Shown here one piece after another: positions 10,934 to 22,415 of a DNA stretch of 37,581 nt; the stretch's first letter is position 1, and each line of letters opens with the position of its first letter. The notes under the pieces are model-generated. The model was not told the DNA's origin and made no database searches. It saw only the letters and a program-made list of their open reading frames with translations. A program made the translations under genes and the position numbers. Source of the DNA: Ichthyophthirius multifiliis (lineage: Eukaryota; Ciliophora; Oligohymenophorea; Hymenostomatida); assembly GCF_000220395.1 (NCBI RefSeq), contig NW_004086113.1, forward strand, positions 1 through 37,581, read 5' to 3'.

Positions 10934-13261
10934 TCAAATATTTATGATATTTTCAATTTTAAAACTTGGTTAGTATCCTTATTGCCATTAAGAAACTTTT
11001 TAGTCTAATCCATTAGACTATCCAGGTTAAATTTCTTTAATTTAAGTTTATGGATTTCTACGATCACCAGGTCCATAAGAACCAATACCGAAAGAATGAG
11101 TTGCGTTTTTTTACCATTTTACATGTAAAAACACGCAATAAGTACCTGCTTCAAAATCAAAAGGGTTATCAATATATTAGGGTGAATATAAGTCACGTTT
11201 TTTTCCTTAAAAAGCTTAAACAACATTTCCTTTCGAATCACATACACAAAATTTAGTTTCTGAATAATATGTATTTGAAGGAACATCATCAGGATCAAAA
11301 CATCTATATGAGTATTAACTTACATTGAAATATTATTTTCCTCTTTATGCAAATTTAAATTCAAAGAATTTCGATTAACTATAACAAGTTTTAACCCTAA
11401 TTAATTTTATTAATTGCTTAAAAAATATATTTTTCAAATAAAATTACTTGATTCCTGTATAATCATAATTATCATCATAATAACAAATTTAAACAGCATC
11501 AAAATGTTCTATTAAGGACTAATAATCAATAAAAAATGTACCATCATCTTCTTTAGTAAATTAAATTCTATTTTTATCAGATTAAGATACTCTATTCCAA
11601 ATAGGATCATTATCATTCCATTTTCCATTCCATTCTATTTTTAAAAAAATATAAAATTAGATAATAAAAATATATGTAAAAAATTACCAAATTCTCCCCA
11701 AGGATTTCTAACTTATACTAATTTATGAGTTTACCCATCAACATTAATTTCAGAAGCTCCAATAAGAGAATAAGCATGTCCACTAACAAGCCCTAATTTT
11801 TATTTAGGATCTCCACTTCCACCTGTATCTTCTCCATAAGTACCACTTGTCATTATATATTATTTCTAATCAGCCTGCAAAATCTTTTACCATAATTCAT
11901 TTTAATTCCTATCAGTAGGAAAAGATCTGGTTGGTGCTCCTGTAAAATCATGAAGAGCTTCTTTTGTTAATTATCCATCAATAAAATGATAACATTTATG
12001 TAATTTAGCCCATGATTTTTCCAAAATAATGACCCAAGCTTCTGCTCCTTTCGATTTTAAAAAATAAGGATTACCTTATCTGTCTACAGGAACATAATCA
12101 TCTACAATTACTTCTTTTAATTCTCCTCTCCAAACTAACTTAACGGCATATACGCCTACATTATTTTCTTATTAAGAGACAAATATACGTTTGATTCTAT
12201 TCGGGTATTCGGATATAGCGGCTATAGTAGATAGCAAATAGCAATCACCCAAAGCTCCTTATTATATATCGTTTGGCTCAATATTTCCCAAAAACAATTT
12301 ATAGTTAGGTAAACATTCTTTAAGTCTTCTCCATTTATTATTTACTACATCTCTATATTCTCCTAAATAATCAGGAGGGGCTATAGAATTTCGATCTGGA
12401 GGAAAATCTCTGTCGTCATATTATTTTCCTTAATATTATCTTAATAACTCATCAAATTTAGATACTGTAATAGAAGAGCTTAACGTTGAGTTATATAATA
12501 CTTTTGCCTTATAAAAGTAATTATTTTTTAATAAATATTTTTTATTTTTTTACCATATTAGCATTATCAGATAGTTTTTCTTAATCCATTTCTTAATTTT
12601 TTTTCATAATGTTAGTTACACTTTTTTAACTTAATTAAGCATTAGGGTTTGCTAAAGGTTATTTTTAAGGTTACAATGAGATTAATTATTCAGCAGGATA
12701 ATAAGATTAAGAAGCTGGCTTATTTGTAAACATTCCTACTCCAGCACCTACTTTATTTTCATAAGACATTGATGAAGGTTATCCATAATTATTTGTTTTT
12801 AAATTAGATTAAATACCGCCACCCATTCCTCCATAACCTCCGCCTATTCCTCCTACACCTCCTACACCTCCTATACCTCCGATACCTCCAATACCTCCGA
12901 TACCTCCGATACCTCCGATACCTCCGATACCTCCGATACCTCCAATGCCTCCAATGCCTCCCATACCTCCTATACCACCAATACCTCCCATACCTCCTAT
13001 ACCTCCCATACCTCCTATACCTCCCATGCCACCCAATCCACTAAGACCACCTCCTAAGTTAGAATTTTGATAAAAAGGTGTGTTAGAAGTCATTGGCATT
13101 AAAGGATTGTTCAAATTAGAAGATCCATAAGAACTGAAAGTATCTTTAAATCCGCAACTAGGATTTATATCATTAATTTTATTGATATTGAAGTTTCCTC
13201 TATAATCATTACCGTAGCCACCATATTAAGTACTTTGTTCATTTCCGAAATTAGAATACTA
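10934..13261 (-). CDS. Calpain-family cysteine protease with glycine-rich N-terminus; 5' end open
   Basis: Calcium-type cysteine protease, at least 725 residues. The catalytic core shows QGALGDCYLLSTIAAIS (active Cys), VSGHAYSLIGA (active His) and RNPWGEFEWNGKW (active Asn). It is preceded by NIEPND and contains VDDYVPVD and AEAWVIILEKSWAKL, so the whole PC1/PC2 fold is present. A C2-like domain III follows (FEAGTYCVF, FGIGSYGPG). I see no penta-EF hand. The N-terminus holds a long Gly-Gly-Ile/Met/Val tract. Introns: 11397-11447, 11635-11687, 12508-12553; the remaining length is divisible by three. TGA stop at 10936-10934. The frame stays open upstream of 13261 without an ATG. An ATG at 13392 would join if the A9 run near 13370 lacked one base, or an intron hides the first exon. 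The only homologue in the window is the decayed copy at 14550-15420. Confidence 0.94.
12814..13060 (-). repeat. 9-bp tandem repeat coding for Gly-Gly-X (X = Ile, Met, Val)
   Basis: On the plus strand the tract reads as imperfect copies of CCTCC(A/G/T)ATA; in the calpain frame it encodes about two dozen Gly-Gly-Ile, Gly-Gly-Met or Gly-Gly-Val units. It is the most G+C-rich stretch of the window after the telomere, and its codons vary at third positions, so the protein repeat and not only the DNA is kept. Vertebrate calpain small subunits also have a glycine-rich hydrophobic domain, but here the tract is on the catalytic chain. Confidence 0.9.
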
Positions 13262-14549
13262 TTTTTTTATTTTTGGTTTTTTTAATTAATTTCTTTTTTT
13301 ATTATTTATATTTAGTTATTGTATTATAATTTGATTTTTAATGATGAGTAATAAAATAATATTTTTATTTTTTTTTCCTAACAAAGTTTCATATAAAATA
13401 ATTTACAAAATTTAATTTATTCTGTTTAAGATATTGTTTTTATTAATAATCTTAAATAAAATAATTATTTTATATTTAATACAAAAATACGTTTTAATAA
13501 GCAAAATACTATTTATATTTATTTTTAAATTAAAATAAAATTATTAAATATTAATTATGTATTAAATGATTATTAAAAAACAAAAATCTAAATTTTATTA
13601 AATTTAAAATTAAAAAAAAAAAAAATTTTATTAATATTAAAAAAAATATTTAAAATTATTATAATAATAAAAATAAGAATATTAAATATATTAAATTATT
13701 TATTTTTTTTTTTAAAAAAAAAATATATATAAAAAAGTAGAAAATATATATGTTAATATAAAATAATAATAATAATAATAAATAATAATAATAATAATAT
13801 TAATAATAATAATAATATATAAATATTTTTATTATTATTAAATGTAATATATATTTTTTTTTAAAATAATACATATTTAATTAATTTATTATATTTTTAA
13901 ATCATTACTATTTCAAAAAATAAAAATATATAAATATAATAATTTACTAATTAATCATTAATAAAATAAAAATTACAAATATAAATATAAATTAAAATAA
14001 ATATTTTTTTATAATATAATTTTATGTTACTGAACTTATAGTAATTTTCAATTTTAAAAATTTGATTTTAGTTATATAAATATTTAAACTATTTTTAATT
14101 GAAATTTTAAATATATATTAAATTAATAAAAACATTTATTGAAATTTTATTATATTTATTGTATAAATAGTTTTAAATATTGTTTTAATTTATATTTTTT
14201 TAGCATCCTTTTTAAATATAACTTATTCAGATAACATAAATATGTTTTTTATTTTTAGTTAATTTTGTTAATTTTATAATATATATTATAAATGTATATT
14301 GAATATTTATTATTGATTTGTTAAAATAAAATGTGAATTATATAAATTATTTAATATATAAAATTTCAATTTATTTTTATAATATATCTTTACTTATCAA
14401 AAATATATAATAGCTATTTAGCAAATTCTAATTATATCAAAATATTATTAAATTGATTTATTTTTATGATTTTTAACATTATGTATAGGGTTTAATTATT
14501 TCTAACCATTAAATTATATTAAAATTATTCAATTTAATTTAAAATATAT
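13262..14549. other. Intergenic A+T-rich region with AAT microsatellite
   Basis: About 1.3 kb of A/T homopolymers. It contains an imperfect (AAT)n block at about 13759-13817 and no supported gene. The first 130 bases may hold the missing 5' end of the calpain gene. Confidence 0.6.
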
Positions 14550-15420
14550 TACCATTATAAAATCCATAGAAACCGACATACTGAAAAAATAAGTGCATAT
14601 TTTTAACAATAACCATACACAAATATATAATATACACCTGCTTCGAAATCAAAAAGATTATTTACATAGTAATGTGTATAAATAAGTTGCTTTTTCTTCC
14701 TTTGAAAGGTTAAAAATTATCTTTAGAATCACATATACAAACTTTAATTTCTGAATAATATACATTTATAAGAAAACTTACCAGGATCAAAACATTTATA
14801 TCAGAATTAATTTAAATTAAAACATTATTTTCTTTATTATTTAAATTTAAATTCAAAATATTTATATTATGAACATTAAAATACAAAATTTCTACTAAAA
14901 AAGCTAAACAAATTAAAAAGGCTCTATCATTTTCAATTATTATATTCAAGTTTATTTCTTTTTTATTAAGATAGTCTATACCAAATAGAATCATTATCAT
15001 TCAAAAAATTAATATTCTCCTCAAGGATTTCGATGTTTCAACAAATTATGTGTTTATTCATAAAAAGTAGAGTAAGTTCATAATTTCCAATACGATACAC
15101 TAACATGTTCATAATTATGAGTATCACATATTATTTTTAATTTGCCATCATAATCTTATCCCATAATTAATTATATTATTAATCTGTAGGAAAAGATCTT
15201 TTAAGTACTTTTAAAAAAAATCATATAGACTTTTATATTGCAAATTAAAAATAAATATATGCAATTTAGCACTAGTCTTTTACAAAAAAACAGCTTAAGT
15301 CTTATTCAGACCCTCTAAACTAGAATATTTAAAGTTATACTTATTTTTAGATAACAATTAAATAGTAACTACGTTTAATTATCTACTCCAAAAAATTAAA
15401 CTGTATAAACATGAAATAAT
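14550..15420 (-). pseudogene. Decayed calpain copy (relic of tandem duplication)
   Basis: The sequence can be aligned by eye with the calpain gene, same strand and same order. 14640-14665 matches the domain III region near 11135-11165. 14720-14805 matches 11235-11320, including the shared GGATCAAAACAT and a block starting at ATTTCTGAATAATAT. 14965-15045 matches 11580-11720 around the Asn active-site region. 15185-15205 matches 11920-11940 at GTAGGAAAAGATCT. Substitutions are dense. TGA codons and indels break every frame, the sequence around the catalytic Asn is shortened, and the gene fades out upstream of about 15420, so the catalytic Cys is not recognisable. It lies about 1.3 kb upstream of the intact gene. 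I conclude it is non-functional. The boundaries are approximate. Confidence 0.82.
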
Positions 15421-16013
15421 TTCTAATAATATAAAACATTTATAAGTTAGAATAAATTAGAATTTCTAATAATATGAAAAAATATAGGTTTAATTATATA
15501 AGAATATATAATTATAAATGCTAAATAAGTTAAAAAATATACATCTTCTAAACTTCCTTATAATATAATTAAGATTTATTTTAAAAAAAATAATTCATAG
15601 ATAAGAAAAATATCATATAGAATTCTCAAAACCTTAATAATATATAAAGTATATAAAGCTATAATTTATATAAATTAAAAATTTATAATTATTTAATTAA
15701 ATTAATTAATATTTTATAAAGGTTAATTTAATAATATTAAATATAAATATTTTAATAAAATAAAAATATATATTTTATTTAATTAAAATAAAATTTTATT
15801 TAATATTTTTATTTAAATTTATGAGTGAAAAAATATTTAATTTTAAATAAAAAAAAATAATATAAATATTTCAAAAATATAAAGACAATTTTATTAATAA
15901 GAAAATTAAATAATTTTTATAAATATTTATTTTATTGAATATTTATAAATATTAAAATTTATGATTTATTATATTAATTTTATGAATGTGCTTAAAAAAT
16001 AAATAATATATAA

Positions 16014-16045
<32 letters not shown>

Positions 16046-17418
16046 TATTTTTAAATTTAATTATTTTTAGATTTTCGTATTATATTTTAATTAATATATT
16101 ATATATTATTATATATTTATTAAACAAATTTTTTTTTTATATATATAAATATTTTTTATTTTTTAATAATAATTTTTATATTTATTTATTTTTGTATATA
16201 ATAATGTTAACATAAATATATTCTTTATTATATATTCATAAATTTTAATTTTATATCTAAAAAATTTTTCTATTTTTATTAAATTTCTAAATTAATGAAT
16301 ATTTTTTTTTTTTTTATAAAGATAATTTTTTATAATATTTAAACATAATGTTTTTTTAAGTATATAAATATTTATTTTTTAACATATCCTTTTTTTATAT
16401 CAATTATATTAAATTATTTTTGAAATTTTTATAATTTTATATATTTTTATACTATAATTTATTTAGTAAAAATTATAATTATTTTTCTTGGAATTTTATT
16501 TATTTATTTGACATTATTTATAATATTTTTAATGTATATTTAAATGATATTAGATTTTAATACAATATTAAATTAAAAAATGATATAATATTATTCTTAA
16601 ATATATTTTTTTTATAAAATAGTAAAAAAAAATGAAACAATGACCTTTTAATTATTAATATATCTAAAGATATATTTTTATTTGAATAAATTAATTATTT
16701 AAATATTATTGCTTTTTAATTTATAATTTATTTTCTCAAATAAATATTTTTGAAATTATTTTAAATCAAAATTTTTTATTTATATTTTTTTATAAATCAA
16801 ATAAAAATATATTCGTAAATATTATGATTTTTTTGATTTATTTTATTATTTTGATAATACGAGTAATTTATAACTTAATTTTTTTCAATTTATTTTATAT
16901 TTTTTTTTTTTTTTATTCTTATATGATTTGTATTATTTTTATATTTTCAATTATTTTTAATTTAAAAATATTATATTTATTTTAAAATAAAAATATAAAT
17001 TTCATATAAATTATTAATATATATTAATTTATATAAATTAATTATAATTATTTTTATTTTTTATTTTTATTTTTTATTTTAAATTTAATTTTTTTGGAAA
17101 TATTGCATTTAGCAATTAGTAATTAAAAATTTATTACTAAAAAAAATTAATAAATTATTTAAGCGTTTGTTTAAGTTTTTTTATATTATTTTTAAATTTT
17201 ATATTTGAGAAACAAAAACATTTTTAAAAAAAATATACAAACTATATATATATTATTTAATAAGTTTTTTTATAAATTTATATATTTATATATATAATAT
17301 ATTATTTATATTATTAATATATTATTTATAATATTTTTTCTTTATTTATTAAATAATATATATTTTACGAACTTTATTATTTCTAATTTAATTTTAATAT
17401 TTTTTTAAATAATTTAAA
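15421..17418. other. Long A+T-rich gene-free region
   Basis: About 2 kb almost free of G and C, with long T runs and a (TA)n block near 16019-16046. The first 150 bases may be the most decayed part of the calpain relic. No codon-like structure is visible on either strand in the ciliate code. The right end must contain the promoter of the kinase gene. Confidence 0.65.
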
Positions 17419-18677
17419 ATGGGATATATTTGTTCAAAATTATGTAATTAAGACGAGAAATAAAAAAAAAAGCCTATAGTGATACTAATGAGACTTTAAA
17501 TTTAATAAAAAGTTAATAAAAATCTTTTTAACAATAAAGTTAAATTAGTTAAAAAGAAATAAGTCAAAATAATAATAGCGATAAACAAATTACTCCTGTA
17601 ATAGTAAATTTCTAGGAAAAACCTTAAGTAAACTATAAAGATTTTTAAAAGTTAGATAATTTAGGTGAAGGAGCATATGGTGATGTGATTTTGGTAAAAA
17701 AAATAAGCAATGGAAAGAGATTTGCTATGAAAATAATAAAAAAGTCAAAAATAATGGAATAGAGTTTAAACAGAAAAATGCTAGTAGAAAAAACAGTTTT
17801 ATTAGAAAATAAGCATCCTTTTTTAGTTCGTTTGAAATATTCTTTTTAAACTGAAAAAAAACTTTATCTTGTAATGGAATATTGCCCAGGAGGTGAATTA
17901 TATTCATATATAGTTCGTTATAAAAAATTTACTTTAGAAATCTCCAGATTTATAGCTGCGGAAATAGTACTAGGTATAAAAAATAATATAAATAAAATGT
18001 ATTTATATATAAATAAAATAGGTCTTTATTATTTACATGAGAAAATGAAAATAATATATAGAGATTTAAAACCAGAAAATATTTTAGTTTCAGAAGATGG
18101 ACATGTAAAAATTGCTGATTTTGGTTTAGGGAAACAATTGAAAACTCCAAATTAATTAACTTATACTTTTCTTGGTACTCCAGAATATATAGCACCGGAA
18201 ATAATCAAATGTAAATAATCTAATTATAAAGATGGATATACCAAAAAATGTGATACGTGGGCTTTTGGTATTTTCCTTTATGAATTAATTATTGGTTAAC
18301 CTCCTTTTACACATCCTCAGAGAAACTGGAATATTATAATGAAGTTAATAATTGCAAATAATCCTTAATTTTCTGAAGATATCAACTCTGATGCAAAAGA
18401 TTTAATTTTAAAATGTTTGAAAAATGAACCTTAAGAAAGGCCTAATTGGAATGAAATTAAAAGTCATTAATTTTTTTAAGATATTGATTGGGAAAGACTA
18501 TATAATAAATAATATGAGAGTCCACTTAAATAATATGTTAATAAATCAAAAAATAAATAATAAAGGCCAAAACCTATTTTGGAGACTCCTGCAAATGATA
18601 TTCTTGATTTACCAAATATTAATGGATTTACATATGACCCATAAACATTACCTGGTAAAATTTCAATGTTCTAATGA
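17419..18677 (+). CDS. AGC-family serine/threonine protein kinase
   Basis: Protein kinase, about 403 residues. It starts MGYICSK, a good myristoylation (Gly2) and palmitoylation (Cys5) signal, so it is probably membrane-anchored. About 80 polar Gln/Ser-rich residues precede the kinase domain. The domain shows GEGAYGDV (glycine loop), FAMKIIKKS (ATP-binding Lys), [22 protein letters not shown] (catalytic Asp; Tyr replaces the His of HRD, usual in AGC kinases), ADFGLGKQL and [13 protein letters not shown]-tail with ESPLKQYV and GFTYDP resembles the AGC turn and hydrophobic motifs, its Thr being a likely phosphosite. One intron, 17974-18021, splits IVLG. The A10 run at 17462-17471 must be 11 for the MGYICSK start and the kinase to share one frame. 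Nearest groups are PKA, PKG, SGK or S6K; I cannot say which. Confidence 0.94.
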
Positions 18678-18880
18678 AAATTAACTAAAAATTTTTGTAT
18701 ATATATTAATTTTTTATTGTAAGAAAATATAAATACGATAATAATATAAAATATAAAAAAATTAAATATTACTTTTATTTTAATTTATGATTATAAATAT
18801 AAAGAATGTAGTTAATTTAAACTGAAAAAAAAATACTTTATGTAAAAAAAAAACTAAAAAAAGAAAAAAAAAATCTAATA
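18678..18880. other. Intergenic spacer
   Basis: Short A+T-rich spacer downstream of the kinase stop, with several A runs and no coding signal. Confidence 0.5.
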
Positions 18881-19085
18881 AATAAATAATAAGTTAGTTT
18901 ACTTCTCATAATCAGGAATAGAATCAATAGAGTTCTTGCTCAATTTTATGAATTTTTTTGTCTATAAGAGATACATTTTTTTCCATTTTAGCTATAATAA
19001 ATTGTTTCTTATTTTATTAATTAAATCAATTTTTTTCGATAAATTTTGTTGTTATTTTTTTTATTTTTGATATTTTTTTTTTTAA
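18881..19085 (-). CDS. Possible short coding segment, unknown
   Basis: On the minus strand one ciliate-code frame is open across about 200 bases and reads like protein: Gln/Lys-rich start, NLSKKIDLINKIRNNLLQLK, then KFIKLSKNSIDSIPDYEK. G+C is higher here (18900-18990) than in the spacers on both sides. I find no convincing ATG; an alternative frame has an ATG at about 18991 but ends after 20 codons. It may be an exon of a small gene, or a relic. I recognise no family. Confidence 0.25.
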
Positions 19086-19553
19086 TTAAATTAAAAACAA
19101 TAATGACACACATATAATTATAAATTTTTAATATATTTAATGAAAAATAAACTCATAAAAACTATATTTTTAAATTTTAATTAATTTAAATACTAAAAAT
19201 ATTGTTTGTCTAAAAACATAAAAAACTAAAATAAAATACTTTTAAATTAATTTAAATAATAAATAAAAAAAAAACGAAAAAAAACAATTAATTTGTAATT
19301 GAATTTTAAAAATTGCTTTAAAAATAATTATAATGTAATAATAAAAGTAAATAAATATAAAGAAATAAAGCAATAAATGAATTTAAATTAACAAAAATAA
19401 CGTATTTTTGATTAAAGGTTACAATAAATAATATATAATTATAAATATTTAAAATCAAAATCCATAGAAATAAAATTTATCTTATTTTTATTATGAATCA
19501 AAAAAAATAAAAAAATATTAAAAAAAAGTAATTAAAATAATTATAAAGGAAAC

Positions 19554-19962
19554 ATGAATAAAAATAAAATTAACGGCTTAAATATTAGTAAATAATTTAA
19601 CTAGAGTTTTAAATATTATAAGACAATTATACTTAAACAATCAATCATAATAATACAAACGAATTCGAACAAACATTTTATATTCATTTAAAATTAAAGG
19701 AATGTCCTGTTGATTAAGAAATAAAAAAATAAATGAAGGATAACACAAAAATATTTTATTAAAAAATAAGTAAACATTAAATAAAATAAATACTTATAAA
19801 TAATAATTATTTTTATCTTAAAAGAATAATAATGCTTTAATATATTAAAAAAATTGAGCATAATTCTTAAAGAAAATATCTTGATAATAATATATTATAA
19901 AATAAAGTAAAAAAACTATTTTTTTAAAAACACAAATTCTAAATTTATAATTATTATTATTA

Positions 19963-20018
<56 letters not shown>

Positions 20019-20816
20019 TATTATTTTATTATTTTTTATTAATATTTTAATTATTATATTTTTAAATCAAAATATAGAATATTATTTTGAAAAAATTAAT
20101 ATAATATATTTAAATAAAATATTTTTATATTATAAAAAAAAGAAATTAAGTATTAAATATATCTAAATATTGTTATACGAATTTATAATGAACATTGAAT
20201 AACTTAATTATATATATATTAATTCTATAAAAGGAAGAAATATATTAATGAACAGTTTAGATCTGAAGTAGAAAAGAAAAAAATAATAAGTTGATTAATA
20301 TAAAAAAGAAATTAAATAAAAAGATAATGAATTAATCAATTTTTACCTTAACTATAATAGAATTATTAAAATAAATTAAAAACAGATATCGAAAAAGCTA
20401 TCAATTCAACTGATGAAATTAAAGGTTTAATAGTGAAGAAATAAAAACATTATAAAGGTCTTGAAATTGTTTTAGGAAAGATAAAGAGATATTTTAAGAT
20501 CTTAATTAATAAAAAGAAATTAGAATTAAATATATTAGAGGAAAAAATAAAACTTTAATAGAGTAATCTTTCTAAATGAGAAATTTATTATAAAGAAAAA
20601 TAAAATAAACTTTCTAATTTAAAGAATATATTTTCTTCACAAATAAATGAACTAAAAGCAACAGAGGAATAAATTTTGTGTATTCCAGATTTTAAGAATG
20701 AAGCAAATTCTATCTAGAAAGATATATGATCAGAAATAATAAAATAAAAGCTGTGTAAGACGAATCAGATAATCATTTAAAAAAAAAAATATTTAATAAG
20801 TTTATATAGGTTATGA
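19554..20816 (+). pseudogene. Coiled-coil gene, broken or badly assembled
   Basis: A plus-strand gene without recognisable family. The first part (from ATG 19554) includes EFEQTFYIHLKLKECPVDQE, and a likely intron starts near 19769 (GTAAACATT). A TTA microsatellite lies at 19950-20019. After it come KKYINEQFRSEVEKKK, VDQYKKEIKQKDNELINFYL and a long Lys/Glu/Gln-rich coil with STDEIKGLIVKKQKHYKGLE and INELKATEEQILCIPDFKNE. The frame changes at least three times. In the last coil two in-frame TGA codons (20577-20579 and 20727-20729) interrupt otherwise continuous coding. Missing homopolymer bases could explain the shifts but not the TGAs. I favour a decayed gene; an undetected intron arrangement is the alternative. 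Confidence 0.45.
19950..20019. repeat. (TTA)n trinucleotide microsatellite
   Basis: About 22 TTA units with one TTG variant. In the plus frame it would give polyleucine, on the minus strand TAA units would give polyglutamine in the ciliate code. Flanking sequence supports neither reading, so it is probably intronic or intergenic within the broken coiled-coil gene. Confidence 0.85.
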
Positions 20817-21084
20817 TTCTTTATTTTTTTTATAAAAAGCTTTTAATTTTTATATTTATATTTTTATTAAGTTTAAGTTCAAGAATTTTTACTAATTTTT
20901 TTTATTAATACTTTTTATGTTTTTAAGTTAAATATAAAAAAAAAAATAATAAAGTTTTAAATTTAAAAGTAAAAAGAAATTATTATTATTTTTAAAAATA
21001 TCAATATTATTAATATTTAATATTTTAGTTATTTATAAAAAATAAACTTTTTTGATATATATTAATATTTCAAATATATCTTTT

Positions 21085-21701
21085 TCAGAATTCTAAATCA
21101 TCTCCATTTTATTATTTCAGTTATTTTGGTAAAAACATATTTATGCATTTTAAATTTAAAAAAAATCCATAAATAATAACAATTACAGATAATAAATGTC
21201 CAATTGTAGCCATAAAACTAAAAGGCTCAAATAAATTGACCTTATCCCCATAAGAAAAAACAATCATACACGCTACTCCTACACTTCCTCCTAAAGTTTA
21301 TAATAATAAAATAAAAGGAGTAAATAATCCTAAATGAACTTCTTTTACAATGGTGTCTCCTAAAATTAGTGCTAGTAAAAATATTCCTAATTAAAATATA
21401 AAATTGTTATCACTAATAATAGCAAGGCAAACACATATTAAAAAAAAAAAAATGTTATAATTGATGAAAAAATTCCAGGATTTCTAAATATTTTTTATAA
21501 AAAAATAAATTAATAAAATTTATATGAAATAGTAATAACTATAAAATTTACTGTTGTTATTTTTAACCAAAGTATTAAGAAAAAAAATATATAAATTTTT
21601 CAAATGCTTGTTTTAATTTTTCTTTTTTTGTTTGTGTATATTACTAATTTGAAACTTATTGTTAAAATTATAACTATTATAACTATTACTATTACTATTA
21701 C

Positions 21702-21749
<48 letters not shown>

Positions 21750-22360
21750 TTATTTTATGGAATAATAATCTCTTTATTTTATTTATCTGATTCATTTTTT
21801 TATTAAATAAATTCATCATTTTATTCTTTTATAAATGGAATATCATCTTCATTTGCTATATTTTCTTCTTATTATAAATTTTTTATAGGTCTTTTTGACA
21901 AATCATATCCTTTATGCACATACTATTAATAAAAAAGAAAAATTAAATTTAAAATAACATATAATTAATTACACAAATTTCTTATAATAATTAATCTTTT
22001 AAATTAATTTCAATTTTTTTATTATTTTTTCTTATTATTGTATTAAATAAATGATTTAAATTCATTGTATGCATTAAACTCGCTTATTTTGAATATTTTT
22101 AATTATAACTATTAATGTTGTATCCAATAACTGTAATTCCTATATTTTAATCATAAGTAACCTTATTAAATTACGTGAAACTACAATTTCCTCCTTTTTC
22201 AACCACTAAATCCACTATTACAGCTCCTCTTTTTAAATTACTACACATTTCTTCATTTAATATATTTCCTTCTTCTTCTTTTTTTTCTTTAAATTATATA
22301 AAAAAAAAACTAAAATTAACTAATATATATATATTAAAATTATAAAATATATATTGAATA

Positions 22361-22415
<55 letters not shown>

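Noticed and set aside
11050-11256. Plus-strand open frame of 68 codons in the calpain region
   Set aside because: Antisense to calpain domain III, which reads perfectly on the minus strand through the same bases.
17462-17471. Programmed ribosomal frameshift in the kinase
   Set aside because: A missing base in a 10-A run explains it; the shifts in other genes occur at A or T runs with no shared heptamer or stop codon next to the site.
18424-18684. Separate 86-codon plus-strand gene downstream of the kinase
   Set aside because: It overlaps the kinase C-lobe and AGC tail in a different frame; the kinase frame has clear motifs to its TGA.
19963-20166. Open frame of 67 codons beginning with polyleucine
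   Set aside because: It is the TTA microsatellite read in frame and then A/T noise. It shows no protein-like composition beyond the repeat, and neighbouring coding evidence is in other frames.
21613-21819. Asn-rich minus-strand protein starting with Met
   Set aside because: The same (TAA)n tract read one base off; the transhydrogenase frame flanking it is continuous on both sides and gives polyglutamine.
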